Part shown: in pieces, positions 29,801 through 46,100 of the stretch
How the letters are laid out: the number at the start of each line of letters is the position of its first letter
Numbering within the stretch: position 1 is the first letter of the stretch
Assembly: GCA_946800325.1 (NCBI GenBank)
Contig: CAMPEJ010000015.1
Span: 186,001 to 250,000 of the forward strand
Direction: 5' to 3'
DNA: 64,000 nucleotides
Source of the DNA: Luzula sylvatica
Lineage: Eukaryota; Streptophyta; Magnoliopsida; Poales; Juncaceae
The notes under the pieces: model-generated
Databases searched by the model: none
What the model was told of the DNA's origin: nothing
The model's input: the letters and a program-made list of their open reading frames with translations, nothing else
Program-made: the position numbers and the translations under genes

Positions 29801-32800
29801 TGTTTGTGCTTTGGGGAGTTCAAATAACATATTTATAGATCATTCGAATCGTATCTTTTACCACATAACATTTCACCAAAATTTACAAACACTAAGGAAG
29901 TTTGTTTTTCGATTCAAAACAATCTGTTTATGCTTTGGGGAGTTCAAATAACGTATTTTGAGATCATTTGATTCGTATCTTTTACCACATAACATTTCAC
30001 CAAAATTTACAAACACTGAGAAAGTTTGATTTTCGATTCAAAACAATCTGTTTATGCTTTGGGGAGTTCAAATAACGTATTTTGAGATCATTTGAATCGT
30101 ATCTTTTACCACCTAACATTTTACCAAAATTTACAAACACTAAGAAAGTTTAATTTTCGATTCAAAACAATCTGTTTATGCTTTGGGGAGTTCAAATAAC
30201 GTATTTTGAGATCATTTGAATCGTATCTTTTACTACATAACATTTCACCAAAATTTACAAACACTAAGAAAGATTGTTTTTCGATTCAAAACAATTTCTT
30301 TATGCTTTGGGGAGTTCAAATAACATATTTGTAGATCATTCGAATCGTATCTTTTACCACATAACATTTCACCAAAATTTACAAACACTAAGAAAGTTTG
30401 TTTTTCGATTCAAAACAATCTGTTTATGCTTTGGGGAGTTCAAATAACGTATTTTGAGATCATTTGAATCGTATCTTTTACCATATAACATTTCACCAAA
30501 ATTTACAAACACTAAGACAGTTTGATTTTCGATTCAAAACAATCTGTTTATGCTTTGGGGAGTTCAAATAACGTATTTTGAGATCATTTGAATCGTATCT
30601 TTTACTACATAACATTTCACCAAAATTTACAAACACTAAGAAAGTTTGATTTTCGATTCAAAACAATCTGTTTATGCTTTGGGAAGTTCAAATAACGTAT
30701 TTTGAGATCATTTGAATCGTATCTTTTACTACATAACATTTCACCAAAATTTACAAACACTAAGAAAGTTTGTTTTTCGATTCAAAACAATCTGTTTATG
30801 CTTTGGGGAGTTCAAATAACGTATTTTGAGATCATTCGAATCGTATCTTTTACCACATAACATTTCACCAAAATTTACAAACAGTTAGAAAGTTTGTTTT
30901 TCGATTCAAAACAATCTGTTTAAGCTTTGGGGAGTTCAAATAACGTATTTTGAGATCATTCGAATCGTATCTTTTACCACATAACATTTCACCAAAATTT
31001 ACAAACACTAAGAAAGTTTGTTTTTCGATTCAAAACAATTTGTTTATGCTTTGGGGAGTCCAAATAACATATTTTTAGATCATTTGAATCGTATCTTTTA
31101 CCACATAACATTTCACCAAAATTTACAAACACTAAGAAAGTATGTTTTTCGATTCAAAACAATCTGTTTATGCTTTGGGGAGTTCAAATAACGTATTTTG
31201 AGATCATTGGAATCGTATCTTTTACTACATAACATTTCACCAAAATTTACAAACACTAAGAAATTTGTTTTTCGATTCAAAACAATCTGTTTATGCTTTG
31301 GGGAGTTCAAATAACGTATTTTGCGATCATTCGAATCGTATCTTTTACCACATAACATTTCACCAAAATTTACAAACACTAAGAAAGTTTGTTTTTCGAT
31401 TCAAAACAATCTGTTTGTGCTTTGGGGAGTTCAAATAACGTATTTTGAGATCATTTGAATCGTATCTTTTACTACATAACATTTTACCAAAATTTACAAA
31501 CACTAAGAAAGTTTAATTTTCGATTCAAAACAATCTGGTTATGCTTTGGGGAGTTCAAATAACGTATTTTGAGATCATTGGAATCGTATCTTTTACTACA
31601 TAACATTTCACCAAAATTTACAAACACTAAGAAAGTTTGTTTTTCGATTCAAAACAATTTCTTTATGCTTTGGGGAGTTCAAATAACATATTTGTAGATC
31701 ATTCGAATCGTATCTTTTACCACATAACATTTCACCAAAATTTACAAACACTAAGAAAGTTTGTTTTTCGATTCAAAACAATCTGTTTATGCTTTGGGGA
31801 GTTCAAATAACGTATTTTTAGATCATTTGAATCGTATCTTTTACTACATAACATTTCACCAAAATTTACAAACACTAAGAAAGTTTGTTTTTCGATTCAA
31901 AACAATCTGTTTGTGCTTTGGGGAGTTCAAATAACATATTTATAGATCATTCGAATCGTATCTTTTACCACATAACATTTCACCAAAATTTACAAACACT
32001 AAGGAAGTTTGTTTTTCGATTCAAAACAATCTGTTTATGCTTTGGGGAGTTCAAATAACGTATTTTGAGATCATTGGAATCGTATCTTTTACTACATAAC
32101 ATTTCACCAAAATTTACAAACACTAAGAAATTTGTTTTTCGATTCAAAACAATCTGTTTATGCTTTGGGGAGTTCAAATAACGTATTTTGCGATCATTCG
32201 AATCGTATCTTTTACCACATAACATTTCACCAAAATTTACAAACACTAAGAAAGTTTGTTTTTCGATTCAAAACAATCTGTTTGTGCTTTGGGGAGTTCA
32301 AATAACGTATTTTGAGATCATTTGAATCGTATCTTTTACTACATAACATTTTACCAAAATTTACAAACACTAAGAAAGTTTAATTTTCGATTCAAAACAA
32401 TCTGTTTATGCTTTGGGGAGTTCAAATAACGTATTTTGAGATCATTTGAATCGTATCTTTTACTACATAACATTTCACCAAAATTTACAAACACTAAGAA
32501 AGTTTGTTTTTCGATTCAAAACAATTTCTTTATGCTTTGGGGAGTTCAAATTACATATTTGTAGATCATTCGAATCGTATCTTTTACCACATAACATTTC
32601 ACCAAAATTTACAAATACTAAGAAAGTTTGTTTTTCGATTCAAAACAATCTGTTTATGCTTTGGGGAGTTCAAATAACGTATTTTGAGATCATTTGAATC
32701 GTATTTTTTACCATATAACATTTCACCAAAATTTACAAACACTAAGACAGTTTGATTTTCGATTCAAAACAATCTGTTTATGCTTTGGGGAGTTCAAATA

Positions 32801-34000
32801 ACGTATTTTGAGATCATTTGAATCGTATCTTTTACTACATAACATTTCACCAAAATTTACAAACACTAAGAAAGTTTGATTTTCGATTCAAAACAATCTG
32901 TTTATGCTTTGGGAAGTTCAAATAACGTATTTTGAGATCATTGGAATCGTATCTTTTACCACATAACATTTTACCAAATTTTACAAACACTAAGAAAGTT
33001 TAATTTTCGATTCAAAACAATCTGTTTATGCTTTGGGGAGTTCAAATAACGTATTTTGAGATCATTTGAATCGTATCTTTTACTACATAACATTTCACCA
33101 AAATTTACAAACACTAAGAAAGTTTGTTTTTCGATTCAAAACAATTTCTTTATGCTTTGGGGAGTTCAAATAACATATTTGTAGATCATTCGAATCGTAT
33201 CTTTTACCACATAACATTTCACCAAAATTTACAAACACTAAGAAAGTTTGTTTTTCGATTCAAAACAATCAGTTTATGCTTTGGGGAGTTCAAATAACGT
33301 ATTTTGAGATCATTTGAATCGTATCTTTTACCATATAACATTTCACCAAAATTTACAAACACTAAGACAGTTTGATTTTCGATTCAAAACAATCTGTTTA
33401 TGCTTTGGGGAGTTCAAATAACGTATTTTGAGATCATTTGAATCGTATCTTTTACTACATAACATTTCACCAAAATTTACAAACACTTAGAAAGTTTGAT
33501 TTTCGATTCAAAACAATCTGTTTATGCTTTGGTAAGTTCAAATAACGTATTTTGAGATCATTTGAATCGTATCTTTTACTACATAACATTTCACCAAAAT
33601 TTACAAACACTAAGAAAGTTTGTTTTTCGATTCAAAACAATCTGTTTATGCTTTGGGGAGTTCAAATAACGTATTTTGAGATCATTCGAATCGTATCTTT
33701 TACCACATAACATTTCACCAAAATTTACAAACAGTTAGAAAGTTTGTTTTTCGATTCAAAACAATCTGTTTAAGCTTTGGGGAGTTCAAATAACGTATTT
33801 TGAGATCATTCGAATCGTATCTTTTACCACATAACATTTCACCAAAATTTACAAACACTAAGAAAGTTTGTTTTTCGATTCAAAACAATTTGTTTATGCT
33901 TTGGGTAGTCCAAATAACATATTTTTAGATCATTTGAATCGTATCTTTTACCACATAACATTTCACCAAAATTTACAAACACTAAGAAAGTTTGTTTTTC
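26800..34000. repeat. Family A block with short HORs and several 123-bp monomers
   Basis: A 6-mer duplication is offset by 743 bp (27768-28034 against 28511-28777), a 3-mer by 371 bp (29101 against 29472), a 7-mer by 867 bp (31113 against 31980), and a longer one by 2850 bp (acagttagaa at 30881 and 33731). The offsets fall 1-2 bp short of multiples of 124 because some monomers lack one base (near 27920, 28670, 29300, 31260 and 32130). Variation is higher than in the flanking blocks. No gene is seen. Confidence 0.8.
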
Positions 34001-37000
34001 GATTCAAAACAATCTGTTTATGCTTTGGGGAGTTCAAATAACGTATTTTGAGATCATTGGAATCGTATCTTTTACTACATAACATTTCACCAAAATTTAC
34101 AAACACTAAGAAATTTGTTTTTCGATTCAAAACAATCTGTTTATGCTTTGGGGAGTTCAAATAACGTATTTTGCGATCATTCGAATCGTATCTTTTACCA
34201 CATAACATTTCACCAAAATTTACAAACACTAAGAAAGTTTGTTTTTCGATTCAAAACAATCTGTTTGTGCTTTGGGGAGTTCAAATAACGTATTTTGAGA
34301 TCATTTGAATCGTATCTTTTACTACATAACATTTCACCAAAATTTACAAACACTAAGAAAGTTTGTTTTTCGATTCAAAACAATCTGTTTATGCTTTGGG
34401 GAGTTCAAATAACGTATTTTGAGATCATTTGAATCGTATCTTTTACCACATAACATTTCACCAAAATTTGCAAACACTAAGAAAGTTTGTTTTTCGATTC
34501 AAAACAATCTGTTTATGCTTTGGGGAGTTCAAATAACGTATTTTGAGATCATTTGAATCGTATCTTTCACTACATAACATTTCACCAAAATTTACAAACA
34601 CTAAGAAAGTTTGATTTTCGATTCAAAACAATCTGTTTATGCTTTGGTAAGTTCAAATAACGTATTTTGAGATCATTTGAATCGTATCTTTTACTACATA
34701 ACATTTCACCAAAATTTACAAACACTAAGAAAGTTTGTTTTTCGATTCAAAACAATCTGTTTATGCTTTGGGGAGTTCAAATAACGTATTTTGAGATCAT
34801 TCGAATCGTATCTTTTACCACATAACATTTCACCAAAATTTACAAACAGTTAGAAAGTTTGTTTTTCGATTCAAAACAATCTGTTTAAGCTTTGGGGAAT
34901 TCAAATAACGTATTTTGAGATCATGCGAATCGTATCTTTTACCACATAACATTTCACCAAAATTTACAAACACTAAGAAAGTTTGTTTTTCGATTCAAAA
35001 CAATTTGTTTATGCTTTGGGGAGTCCAAATAACATATTTTTAGATCATTTGAATCGTATCTTTTACCACATAACATTTCACCAAAATTTACAAACACTAA
35101 GAAAGTTTGTTTTTCGATTCAAAACAATCTGTTTATGCTTTGGGGAGTTCAAATAACGTATTTTGAGATCATTGGAATCGTATCTTTTACTACATAACAT
35201 TTCACCAAAATTTACAAACACTAAGAAATTTGTTTTTCGATTCAAAACAATCTGTTTATGCTTTGGGGAGTTCAAATAACGTATTTTGCGATCATTCGAA
35301 TCGTATCTTTTACCACATAACATTTCACCAAAATTTACAAACACTAAGAAAGTTTGTTTTTCGATTCAAAACAATCTGTTTGTGCTTTGGGGAGTTCAAA
35401 TAACGTATTTTGAGATCATTTGAATCGTATCTTTTACTACATAACATTTCACCAAAATTTACAAACACTAAGAAAGTTTGTTTTTCGATTCAAAACAATC
35501 TGTTTATGCTTTGGGGAGTTCAAATAACGTATTTTGAGATCATTTGAATCGTATCTTTTACCACATAACATTTCACCAAAATTTACAAACACTAAGAAAG
35601 TTTGTTTTTCGATTCAAAACAATCTGTTTATGCTTTGGGGAGTTCAAATAACGTATTTTGAGATCATTGGAATCGTATCTTTTACTACATAACATTTCAC
35701 CAAAATTTACAAACACTAAGAAAGTTTGTTTTTCGATTCAAAACAATCTGTTTATGCTTTGGGGAGTTCAAATAACTTATTTTGAGATCATTCGAATCGT
35801 ATCTTTTACCACATAACATTTCACCAAAATTTACAAACACTAAGAAAGTTTGTTTTTCGATTCAAAACAATCTGTTTGTGCTTTGGGGAGTTCAAATAAC
35901 GTATTTTGAGTTCATTTGAATCGTATCTTTTACTACATAACATTTCACCAAAATTTACAAACACTAAGAAAGTTTGTTTTTCGATTCAAAACAATCTGTT
36001 TATGCTTTGGGGAGTTCAAATAACGTATTTTGAGATCATTGGAATCGTATCTTTTACCACATAACATTTCACCAAAATTTACAAACACTGAGAAAGTTTG
36101 ATTTTCGATTCAAAACAATCTGTTTATGCTTTGGGGAGTTCAAATAACGTATTTTGAGATCATTCGAATCGTATCTTTTACCACATAACATTTCACCAAA
36201 ATTTACAAACACTAAGAAAGTTTGTTTTTCGATTCAAAACAATTTGTTTATGCTTTGGGGAGTTCAAATAACATATTTTTAGATCATTCGAATCGTATCT
36301 TTTACCACATAACATTTCACCAAAATTTACAAACACTAAGAAAGCTTGTTTTTCGATTCAAAACAATCTGTTTATGCTTTGGGGAGTTCAAATAACGTAT
36401 TTTGAGATCATTGGAATCGTATCTTTTACTACATAACATTTCACCAAAATTTACAAACACTAAGAAAGTTTGTTTTTCGATTCAAAACAATCTGTTTATG
36501 CTCTGGGGAGTTCAAATAACTTATTTTGAGATCATTCGAATCGTATCTTTTACCACATAACATTTCACCAAAATTTACAAACACTAAGAAAGTTTGTTTT
36601 TCGATTCAAAACAATCTGTTTGTGCTTTGGGGAGTTCAAATAACGTATTTTGAGATCATTTGAATCGTATCTTTTACTACATAACATTTCACCAAAATTT
36701 ACAAACACTAAGAAAGTTTGTTTTTCGATTCAAAACAATTTGTTTACGCTTTGGGGAGTTCAAATAACGTATTTTGAGATCATTTGAATCGTATCTTTTA
36801 CCACATAACATTTCACCAAAATTTACAAACACTAAGAAAGTTTGTTTTTCCATTCAAAACAATCTGTTTATGCTTTGGGGAGTTCAAATAACGTATTTTG
36901 CGATCATTCGAATCGTATCTTTTACCACATAACATTTCACCAAAATTTACAAACACTAAGAAAGTTTGTTTTTCGATTCAAAACAATCTGTTTGTGCTTT

Positions 37001-40000
37001 GGGGAGTTCAAATAACGTATTTTGAGATCATTTGAATCGTATCTTTTACTACATAACATTTCACCAAAATTTACAAACACTAAGAAAGTTTGTTTTTCGA
37101 TTCAAAACAATCTGTTTATGCTTTGGGGAGTTCAAATAACGTATTTTGAGATCATTTGAATCGTATCTTTTACCACATAACATTTAACCAAAATTTACAA
37201 ACACTAAGAAAGTTTGTTTTTCGATTCAAAACAATCTGTTTATGCTTTGGGGAGTTCAAATAACGTATTTTGAGATCATTGGAATCGTATCTTTTACTAC
37301 ATAACATTTCACCAAAATTTACAAACACTAAGAAAGTTTGTTTTTCGATTCAAAACAATCTGTTTATGCTTTGGGGAGTTCAAATAACTTATTTTGAGAT
37401 CATTCGAATCGTATCTTTTACCACATAACATTTCACCAAAATTTACAAACACTAAGAAAGTTTGTTTTTCGATTCAAAACAATCTGTTTGTGCTTTGGGG
37501 AGTTCAAATAACGTATTTTGAGTTCATTTGAATCGTATCTTTTACTACATAACATTTCACCAAAATTTACAAACACTAAGAAAGTTTGTTTTTCGATTCA
37601 AAACAATCTGTTTATGCTTTGGGGAGTTCAAATAACGTATTTTGAGATCATTGGAATCGTATCTTTTACCACATAACATTTCACCAAAATTTACAAACAC
37701 TGAGAAAGTTTGATTTTCGATTCAAAACAATCTGTTTATGCTTTGGGGAGTTCAAATAACGTATTTTGAGATCATTCGAATCGTATCTTTTACCACATAA
37801 CATTTCACCAAAATTTACAAACACTAAGAAAGTTTGTTTTTCGATTCAAAACAATTTGTTTATGCTTTGGGGAGTTCAAATAACATATTTTTAGATCATT
37901 CGAATCGTATCTTTTACCACATAACATTTCACCAAAATTTACAAACACTAAGAAAGCTTGTTTTTCGATTCAAAACAATCTGTTTATGCTTTGGGGAGTT
38001 CAAATAACGTATTTTGAGATCATTGGAATCGTATCTTTTACTACATAACATTTCACCAAAATTTACAAACACTAAGAAAGTTTGTTTTTCGATTCAAAAC
38101 AATCTGTTTATGTTCTGGGGAGTTCAAATAACTTATTTTGAGATCATTCGAATCGTATCTTTTGCCACATAACATTTCACCAAAATTTACAAACACTAAG
38201 AAAGTTTGTTTTTCGATTCAAAACAATCTGTTTGTGCTTTGGGGAGTTCAAATAACGTATTTTGAGATCATTTGAATCGTATCTTTTACTACATAACATT
38301 TCACCAAAATTTACAAACACTAAGAAAGTTTGTTTTTCGATTCAAAACAATTTGTTTACGCTTTGGGGAGTTCAAATAACGTATTTTGAGATCATTTGAA
38401 TCGTATCTTTTACCACATAACATTTCACCAAAATTTACAAACACTAAGAAAGTTTGTTTTTCCATTCAAAACAATCTGTTTATGCTTTGGGGAGTTCAAA
38501 TAACGTATTTTGCGATCATTCGAATCGTATCTTTTACCACATAACATTTCACCAAAATTTACAAACACTAAGAAAGTTTGTTTTTCGATTCAAAACAATC
38601 TGTTTATGCTTTGGGGAGTTCAAATAACGTATTTTGAGATCATTGGAATCGTATCTTTTACTACATAACATTTCACCAAAATTTACAAACACTAAGAAAT
38701 TTGTTTTTCGATTCAAAACAATCTGTTTATGCTTTGGGGAGTTCAAATAACGTATTTTGCGATCATTCGAATCGTATCTTTTACCACATAACATTTCACC
38801 AAAATTTACAAACACTAAGAAAGTTTGTTTTTCGATTCAAAACAATCTGTTTGTGCTTTGGGGAGTTCAAATAACGTATTTTGAGATCATTTGAATCGTA
38901 TCTTTTACTACATAACATTTCACCAAAATTTACAAACACTAAGAAAGTTTGTTTTTCGATTCAAAACAATCTGTTTATGCTTTGGGGAGTTCAAATAACG
39001 TATTTTGAGATCATTTGAATCGTATCTTTTACCACATAACATTTCACCAAAATTTACAAACACTAAGAAAGTTTGTTTTTCGATTCAAAACAATCTGTTT
39101 ATGCTTTGGGGAGTTCAAATAACGTATTTTGAGATCATTTGAATCGTATCTTTCACTACATAACATTTCACCAAAATTTACAAACACTAAGAAAGTTTGA
39201 TTTTCGATTCAAAACAATCTGTTTATGCTTTGGTAAGTTCAAATAACGTATTTTGAGATCATTTGAATCGTATCTTTTACTACATAACATTTCACCAAAA
39301 TTTACAAACACTAAGAAAGTTTGTTTTTCGATTCAAAACAATCTGTTTATGCTTTGGGGAGTTCAAATAACGTATTTTGAGATCATTCGAATCGTATCTT
39401 TTACCACATAACATTTCACCAAAATTTACAAACAGTTAGAAAGTTTGTTTTTCGATTCAAAACAATCTGTTTAAGCTTTGGGGAATTCAAATAACGTATT
39501 TTGAGATCATGCGAATCGTATCTTTTACCACATAACATTTCACCAAAATTTACAAACACTAAGAAAGTTTGTTTTTCGATTCAAAACAATTTGTTTATGC
39601 TTTGGGGAGTCCAAATAACATATTTTTAGATCATTTGAATCGTATCTTTTACCACATAACATTTCACCAAAATTTACAAACACTAAGAAAGTTTGTTTTT
39701 CGATTCAAAACAATCTGTTTATGCTTTGGGGAGTTCAAATAACGTATTTTGAGATCATTGGAATCGTATCTTTTACTACATAACATTTCACCAAAATTTA
39801 CAAACACTAAGAAATTTGTTTTTCGATTCAAAACAATCTGTTTATGCTTTGGGGAGTTCAAATAACGTATTTTGCGATCATTCGAATCGTATCTTTTACC
39901 ACATAACATTTCACCAAAATTTACAAACACTAAGAAAGTTTGTTTTTCGATTCAAAACAATCTGTTTGTGCTTTGGGGAGTTCAAATAACGTATTTTGAG

Positions 40001-43000
40001 ATCATTTGAATCGTATCTTTTACTACATAACATTTCACCAAAATTTACAAACACTAAGAAAGTTTGTTTTTCGATTCAAAACAATCTGTTTATGCTTTGG
40101 GGAGTTCAAATAACGTATTTTGAGATCATTTGAATCGTATCTTTTACCACATAACATTTCACCAAAATTTACAAACACTAAGAAAGTTTGTTTTTCGATT
40201 CAAAACAATCTGTTTATGCTTTGGGGAGTTCAAATAACGTATTTTGAGATCATTGGAATCGTATCTTTTACTACATAACATTTCACCAAAATTTACAAAC
40301 ACTAAGAAAGTTTGTTTTTCGATTCAAAACAATCTGTTTATGCTTTGGGGAGTTCAAATAACTTATTTTGAGATCATTCGAATCGTATCTTTTACCACAT
40401 AACATTTCACCAAAATTTACAAACACTAAGAAAGTTTGTTTTTCGATTCAAAACAATCTGTTTGTGCTTTGGGGAGTTCAAATAACGTATTTTGAGTTCA
40501 TTTGAATCGTATCTTTTACTACATAACATTTCACCAAAATTTACAAACACTAAGAAAGTTTGTTTTTCGATTCAAAACAATCTGTTTATGCTTTGGGGAG
40601 TTCAAATAACGTATTTTGAGATCATTGGAATCGTATCTTTTACCACATAACATTTCACCAAAATTTACAAACACTGAGAAAGTTTGATTTTCGATTCAAA
40701 ACAATCTGTTTATGCTTTGGGGAGTTCAAATAACGTATTTTGAGATCATTCGAATCGTATCTTTTACCACATAACATTTCACCAAAATTTACAAACACTA
40801 AGAAAGTTTGTTTTTCGATTCAAAACAATTTGTTTATGCTTTGGGGAGTTCAAATAACATATTTTTAGATCATTCGAATCGTATCTTTTACCACATAACA
40901 TTTCACCAAAATTTACAAACACTAAGAAAGCTTGTTTTTCTATTCAAAACAATCTGTTTATGCTTTGGGGAGTTCAAATAACGTATTTTGAGATCATTGG
41001 AATCGTATCTTTTACTACATAACATTTCACCAAAATTTACAAACACTAAGAAAGTTTGTTTTTCGATTCAAAACAATCTGTTTATGCTCTGGGGAGTTCA
41101 AATAACTTATTTTGAGATCATTCGAATCGTATCTTTTACCACATAACATTTCACCAAAATTTACAAACACTAAGAAAGTTTGTTTTTCGATTCAAAACAA
41201 TCTGTTTGTGCTTTGGGGAGTTCAAATAACGTATTTTGAGATCATTTGAATCGTATCTTTTACTACATAACATTTCACCAAAATTTACAAACACTAAGAA
41301 AGTTTGTTTTTCGATTCAAAACAATTTGTTTACGCTTTGGGGAGTTCAAATAACGTATTTTGAGATCATTTGAATCGTATCTTTTACCACATAACATTTC
41401 ACCAAAATTTACAAACACTAAGAAAGTTTGTTTTTCCATTCAAAACAATCTGTTTATGCTTTGGGGAGTTCAAATAACGTATTTTGCGATCATTCGAATC
41501 GTATCTTTTACCACATAACATTTCACCAAAATTTACAAACACTAAGAAAGTTTGTTTTTCGATTCAAAACAATCTGTTTGTGCTTTGGGGAGTTCAAATA
41601 ACGTATTTTGAGATCATTTGAATCGTATCTTTTACTACATAACATTTCACCAAAATTTACAAACACTAAGAAAGTTTGTTTTTCGATTCAAAACAATCTG
41701 TTTATGCTTTGGGGAGTTCAAATAACGTATTTTGAGATCATTTGAATCGTATCTTTTACCACATAACATTTAACCAAAATTTACAAACACTAAGAAAGTT
41801 TGTTTTTCGATTCAAAACAATCTGTTTATGCTTTGGGGAGTTCAAATAACGTATTTTGAGATCATTGGAATCGTATCTTTTACTACATAACATTTCACCA
41901 AAATTTACAAACACTAAGAAAGTTTGTTTTTCGATTCAAAACAATCTGTTTATGCTTTGGGGAGTTCAAATAACTTATTTTGAGATCATTCGAATCGTAT
42001 CTTTTACCACATAACATTTCACCAAAATTTACAAACACTAAGAAAGTTTGTTTTTCGATTCAAAACAATCTGTTTGTGCTTTGGGGAGTTCAAATAACGT
42101 ATTTTGAGTTCATTTGAATCGTATCTTTTACTACATAACATTTCACCAAAATTTACAAACACTAAGAAAGTTTGTTTTTCGATTCAAAACAATCTGTTTA
42201 TGCTTTGGGGAGTTCAAATAACGTATTTTGAGATCATTGGAATCGTATCTTTTACCACATAACATTTCACCAAAATTTACAAACACTGAGAAAGTTTGAT
42301 TTTCGATTCAAAACAATCTGTTTATGCTTTGGGGAGTTCAAATAACGTATTTTGAGATCATTCGAATCGTATCTTTTACCACATAACATTTCACCAAAAT
42401 TTACAAACACTAAGAAAGTTTGTTTTTCGATTCAAAACAATTTGTTTATGCTTTGGGGAGTTCAAATAACATATTTTTAGATCATTCGAATCGTATCTTT
42501 TACCACATAACATTTCACCAAAATTTACAAACACTAAGAAAGCTTGTTTTTCGATTCAAAACAATCTGTTTATGCTTTGGGGAGTTCAAATAACGTATTT
42601 TGAGATCATTGGAATCGTATCTTTTACTACATAACATTTCACCAAAATTTACAAACACTAAGAAAGTTTGTTTTTCGATTCAAAACAATCTGTTTATGCT
42701 CTGGGGAGTTCAAATAACTTATTTTGAGATCATTCGAATCGTATCTTTTACCACATAACATTTCACCAAAATTTACAAACACTAAGAAAGTTTGTTTTTC
42801 GATTCAAAACAATCTGTTTGTGCTTTGGGGAGTTCAAATAACGTATTTTGAGATCATTTGAATCGTATCTTTTACTACATAACATTTCACCAAAATTTAC
42901 AAACACTAAGAAAGTTTGTTTTTCGATTCAAAACAATTTGTTTACGCTTTGGGGAGTTCAAATAACGTATTTTGAGATCATTTGAATCGTATCTTTTACC

Positions 43001-43115
43001 ACATAACATTTCACCAAAATTTACAAACACTAAGAAAGTTTGTTTTTCCATTCAAAACAATCTGTTTATGCTTTGGGGAGTTCAAATAACGTATTTTGCG
43101 ATCATTCGAATCGTA
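33940..43115. repeat. 37-monomer tandem duplication (4586 bp) containing a 13-mer
   Basis: Markers recur with offset 4586 bp: 33963/38549, tttcac at 34565/39151, and the ccattcaaaac variant at 36850/41436 and 38462/43048. Within each copy a 13-mer offset of 1612 bp is visible (ccattcaaaac 36850/38462 and 41436/43048; aacttattttgag 35776/37388). Copy 1 is about 33.94-38.53 kb and copy 2 about 38.53-43.1 kb. A third partial copy starts near 47.17 kb (offset 8181 bp from copy 2). Confidence 0.85.
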
Positions 43116-46100
43116 TCTTTTACCACATAACATTTCACCAAAATTTACAAACACTAAGAAAGTTTGTTTTTCGATTCAAAACAATCTGTTTGTGCTTTGG
43201 GGAGTTCAAATAACGTATTTTGAGATCATTTGAATCGTATCTTTTACTACATAACATTTCACCAAAATTTACAAACACTAAGAAAGTTTGTTTTTCGATT
43301 CAAAACAATCTGTTTATGCTTTGGGGAGTTCAAATAACGTATTTTGAGATCATTTGAATCGTATCTTTTACCACATAACATTTCACCAAAATTTACAAAC
43401 ACTAAGAAAGTTTGTTTTTCGATTCAAAACAATCTGTTTATGCTTTGGGGAGTTCAAATAACGTATTTTGAGATCATTGGAATCGTATCTTTTACTACAT
43501 AACATTTCACCAAAATTTACAAACACTAAGAAAGTTTGTTTTTCGATTCAAAACAATCTGTTTATGCTTTGGGGAGTTCAAATAACTTATTTTGAGATCA
43601 TTCGAATCGTATCTTTTACCACATAACATTTCACCAAAATTTACAAACACTAAGAAAGTTTGTTTTTCGATTCAAAACAATCTGTTTGTGCTTTGGGGAG
43701 TTCAAATAACATATTTATAGATCATTCGAATCGTATCTTTTACCACATAACATTTCACCAAAATTTACAAACACTAAGGAAGTTTGTTTTTCGATTCAAA
43801 ACAATCTGTTTATGTTTTGGGGAGTTCAAATAACGTATTTTGAGATCATTTGATTCGTATCTTTTACCACATAACATTTCACCAAAATTTACAAACACTG
43901 AGAAAGTTTGATTTTCGATTCAAAACAATCTGTTTATGCTTTGGGGAGTTCAAATAACGTATTTTGAGATCATTTGAATCGTATCTTTTACCACATAACA
44001 TTTTACCAAAATTTACAAACACTAAGAAAGTTTAATTTTCGATTCAAAACAATCTGTTTATGCTTTGGGGAGTTCAAATAACGTATTTTGAGATCATTTG
44101 AATCGTATCTTTTACTACATAACATTTCACCAAAATTTACAAACACTAAGAAAGTTTGTTTTTCGATTCAAAACAATTTGTTTATGCTTTGGGGAGTTCA
44201 AATAACATATTTGTAGATCATTCGAATCGTATCTTTTACCACATAACATTTCACCAAAATTTACAAACACTAAGAAAGTTTGTTTTTCGATTCAAAACAA
44301 TATGTTTATGCTTTGGGGAGTTCAAATAACGTATTTTGAGATCATTTAAATCGTATCTTTTACCATATAACATTTCACCAAAATTTACAAACACTAAGAC
44401 AGTTTGATTTTCGATTCAAAACAATCTGTTTATGCTTTGGGAAGTTCAAATAACGTATTTTGAGATCATTTGAATCGTATCTTTTACTACATAACATTTC
44501 ACCAAAATTTACAAACACTAAGAAAGTTTGTTTTTCGATTCAAAACAATCTGTTTATGCTTTGGAGAGTTCAAATAACGTATTTTGAGATCATTTGAATC
44601 GTATCTTTTACCACATAACATTTCACCAAAATTTACAAACAGTTAGAAAGTTTGTTTTTCGATTCAAAACAATCTGTTTATGCTTTGGGGAGTTCAAATA
44701 ACGTATTTTGAGATCATTCGAATCGTATCTTTTACCACATAACATTTCACCAAAATTTACAAACACTAAGAAAGTTTGTTTTTCGATTCAAAACAATTTG
44801 TTTATGCTTTGGGGAGTCCAAATAACATATTTTTAAATCATTTGAATCGTATCTTTTACCACATAACATTTCACCAAAATTTACAAATACTAAGAAAGTT
44901 TGTTTTTCGATTCAAAACAATATGTTTATGCTTTGGGGAGTTCAAATAACGTATTTTGAGATCATTGGAATCGTATCTTTTACTACATAACATTTCACCA
45001 AAATTTACAAACAGTAAGAAATTTGTTTTTCGATTCAAAACAATCTGTTTATGCTTTGGGGAGTTCAAATAACGTATTTTGCGATCATTCGAATCGTATC
45101 TTTTACCACATAACATTTCACCAAAATTTACAAACACTAAGAAAGTTTGTTTTTCGATTCAAAACAATCTGTTTGTGCTTTGGGGAGTTCAAATAACGTA
45201 TTTTGAGATCATTTGAATCGTATCTTTTACTGCATAACATTTCACCAAAATTTACAAACACTAAGAAAGTTTGTTTTTCGATTCAAAACAATCTGTTTAT
45301 GCTTTGGGGAGTTCAAATAACGTATTTTGAGATCATTTGAATCGTATCTTTTACCACATAACATTTCACCAAAATTTACAAACACTAAGAAAGTTTGTTT
45401 TTCGATTCAAAACAATCTGCTTATGCTTTGGGGAGTTCAAATAACGTATTTTGAGATCATTGGAATTGTATCTTTTACTACATAACATTTCACCAAAATT
45501 TACAAACACTAAGAAAGTTTGTTTTTCGATTCAAAACAATCTGTTTATGCTTTGGGGAGTTCAAATAACTTATTTTGAGATCATTCGAATCGTATCTTTT
45601 ACCACATAACATTTCACCAAAATTTACAAACACTAAGAAAGTTTGTTTTTCGATTCAAAACAATCTGTTTGTGCTTTGGGGAGTTCAAATAACGTATTTT
45701 GAGTTCATTTGAATCGTATCTTTTACTACATAACATTTCACCAAAATTTACAAACACTAAGAAAGTTTGTTTTTCGATTCAAAACAATCTGTTTATGCTT
45801 TGGGGAGTTCAAATAACGTATTTTGAGATCATTTGAATCGTATCTTTTACCACATAACATTTCACCAAAATTTACAAACACTGAGAAAGTTTGATTTTCG
45901 ATTCAAAACAATCTGTTTATGCTTTGGGGAGTTCAAATAACGTATTTTGAGATCATTCGAATCGTATCTTTTACCACATAACATTTCACCAAAATTTACA
46001 AACACTAAGAAAGTTTGTTTTTCGATTCAAAACAATCTGTTTGTGCTTTGGGGAGTTCAAATAACGTATTTTGAGATCATTTGAATCGTATCTTTTACTA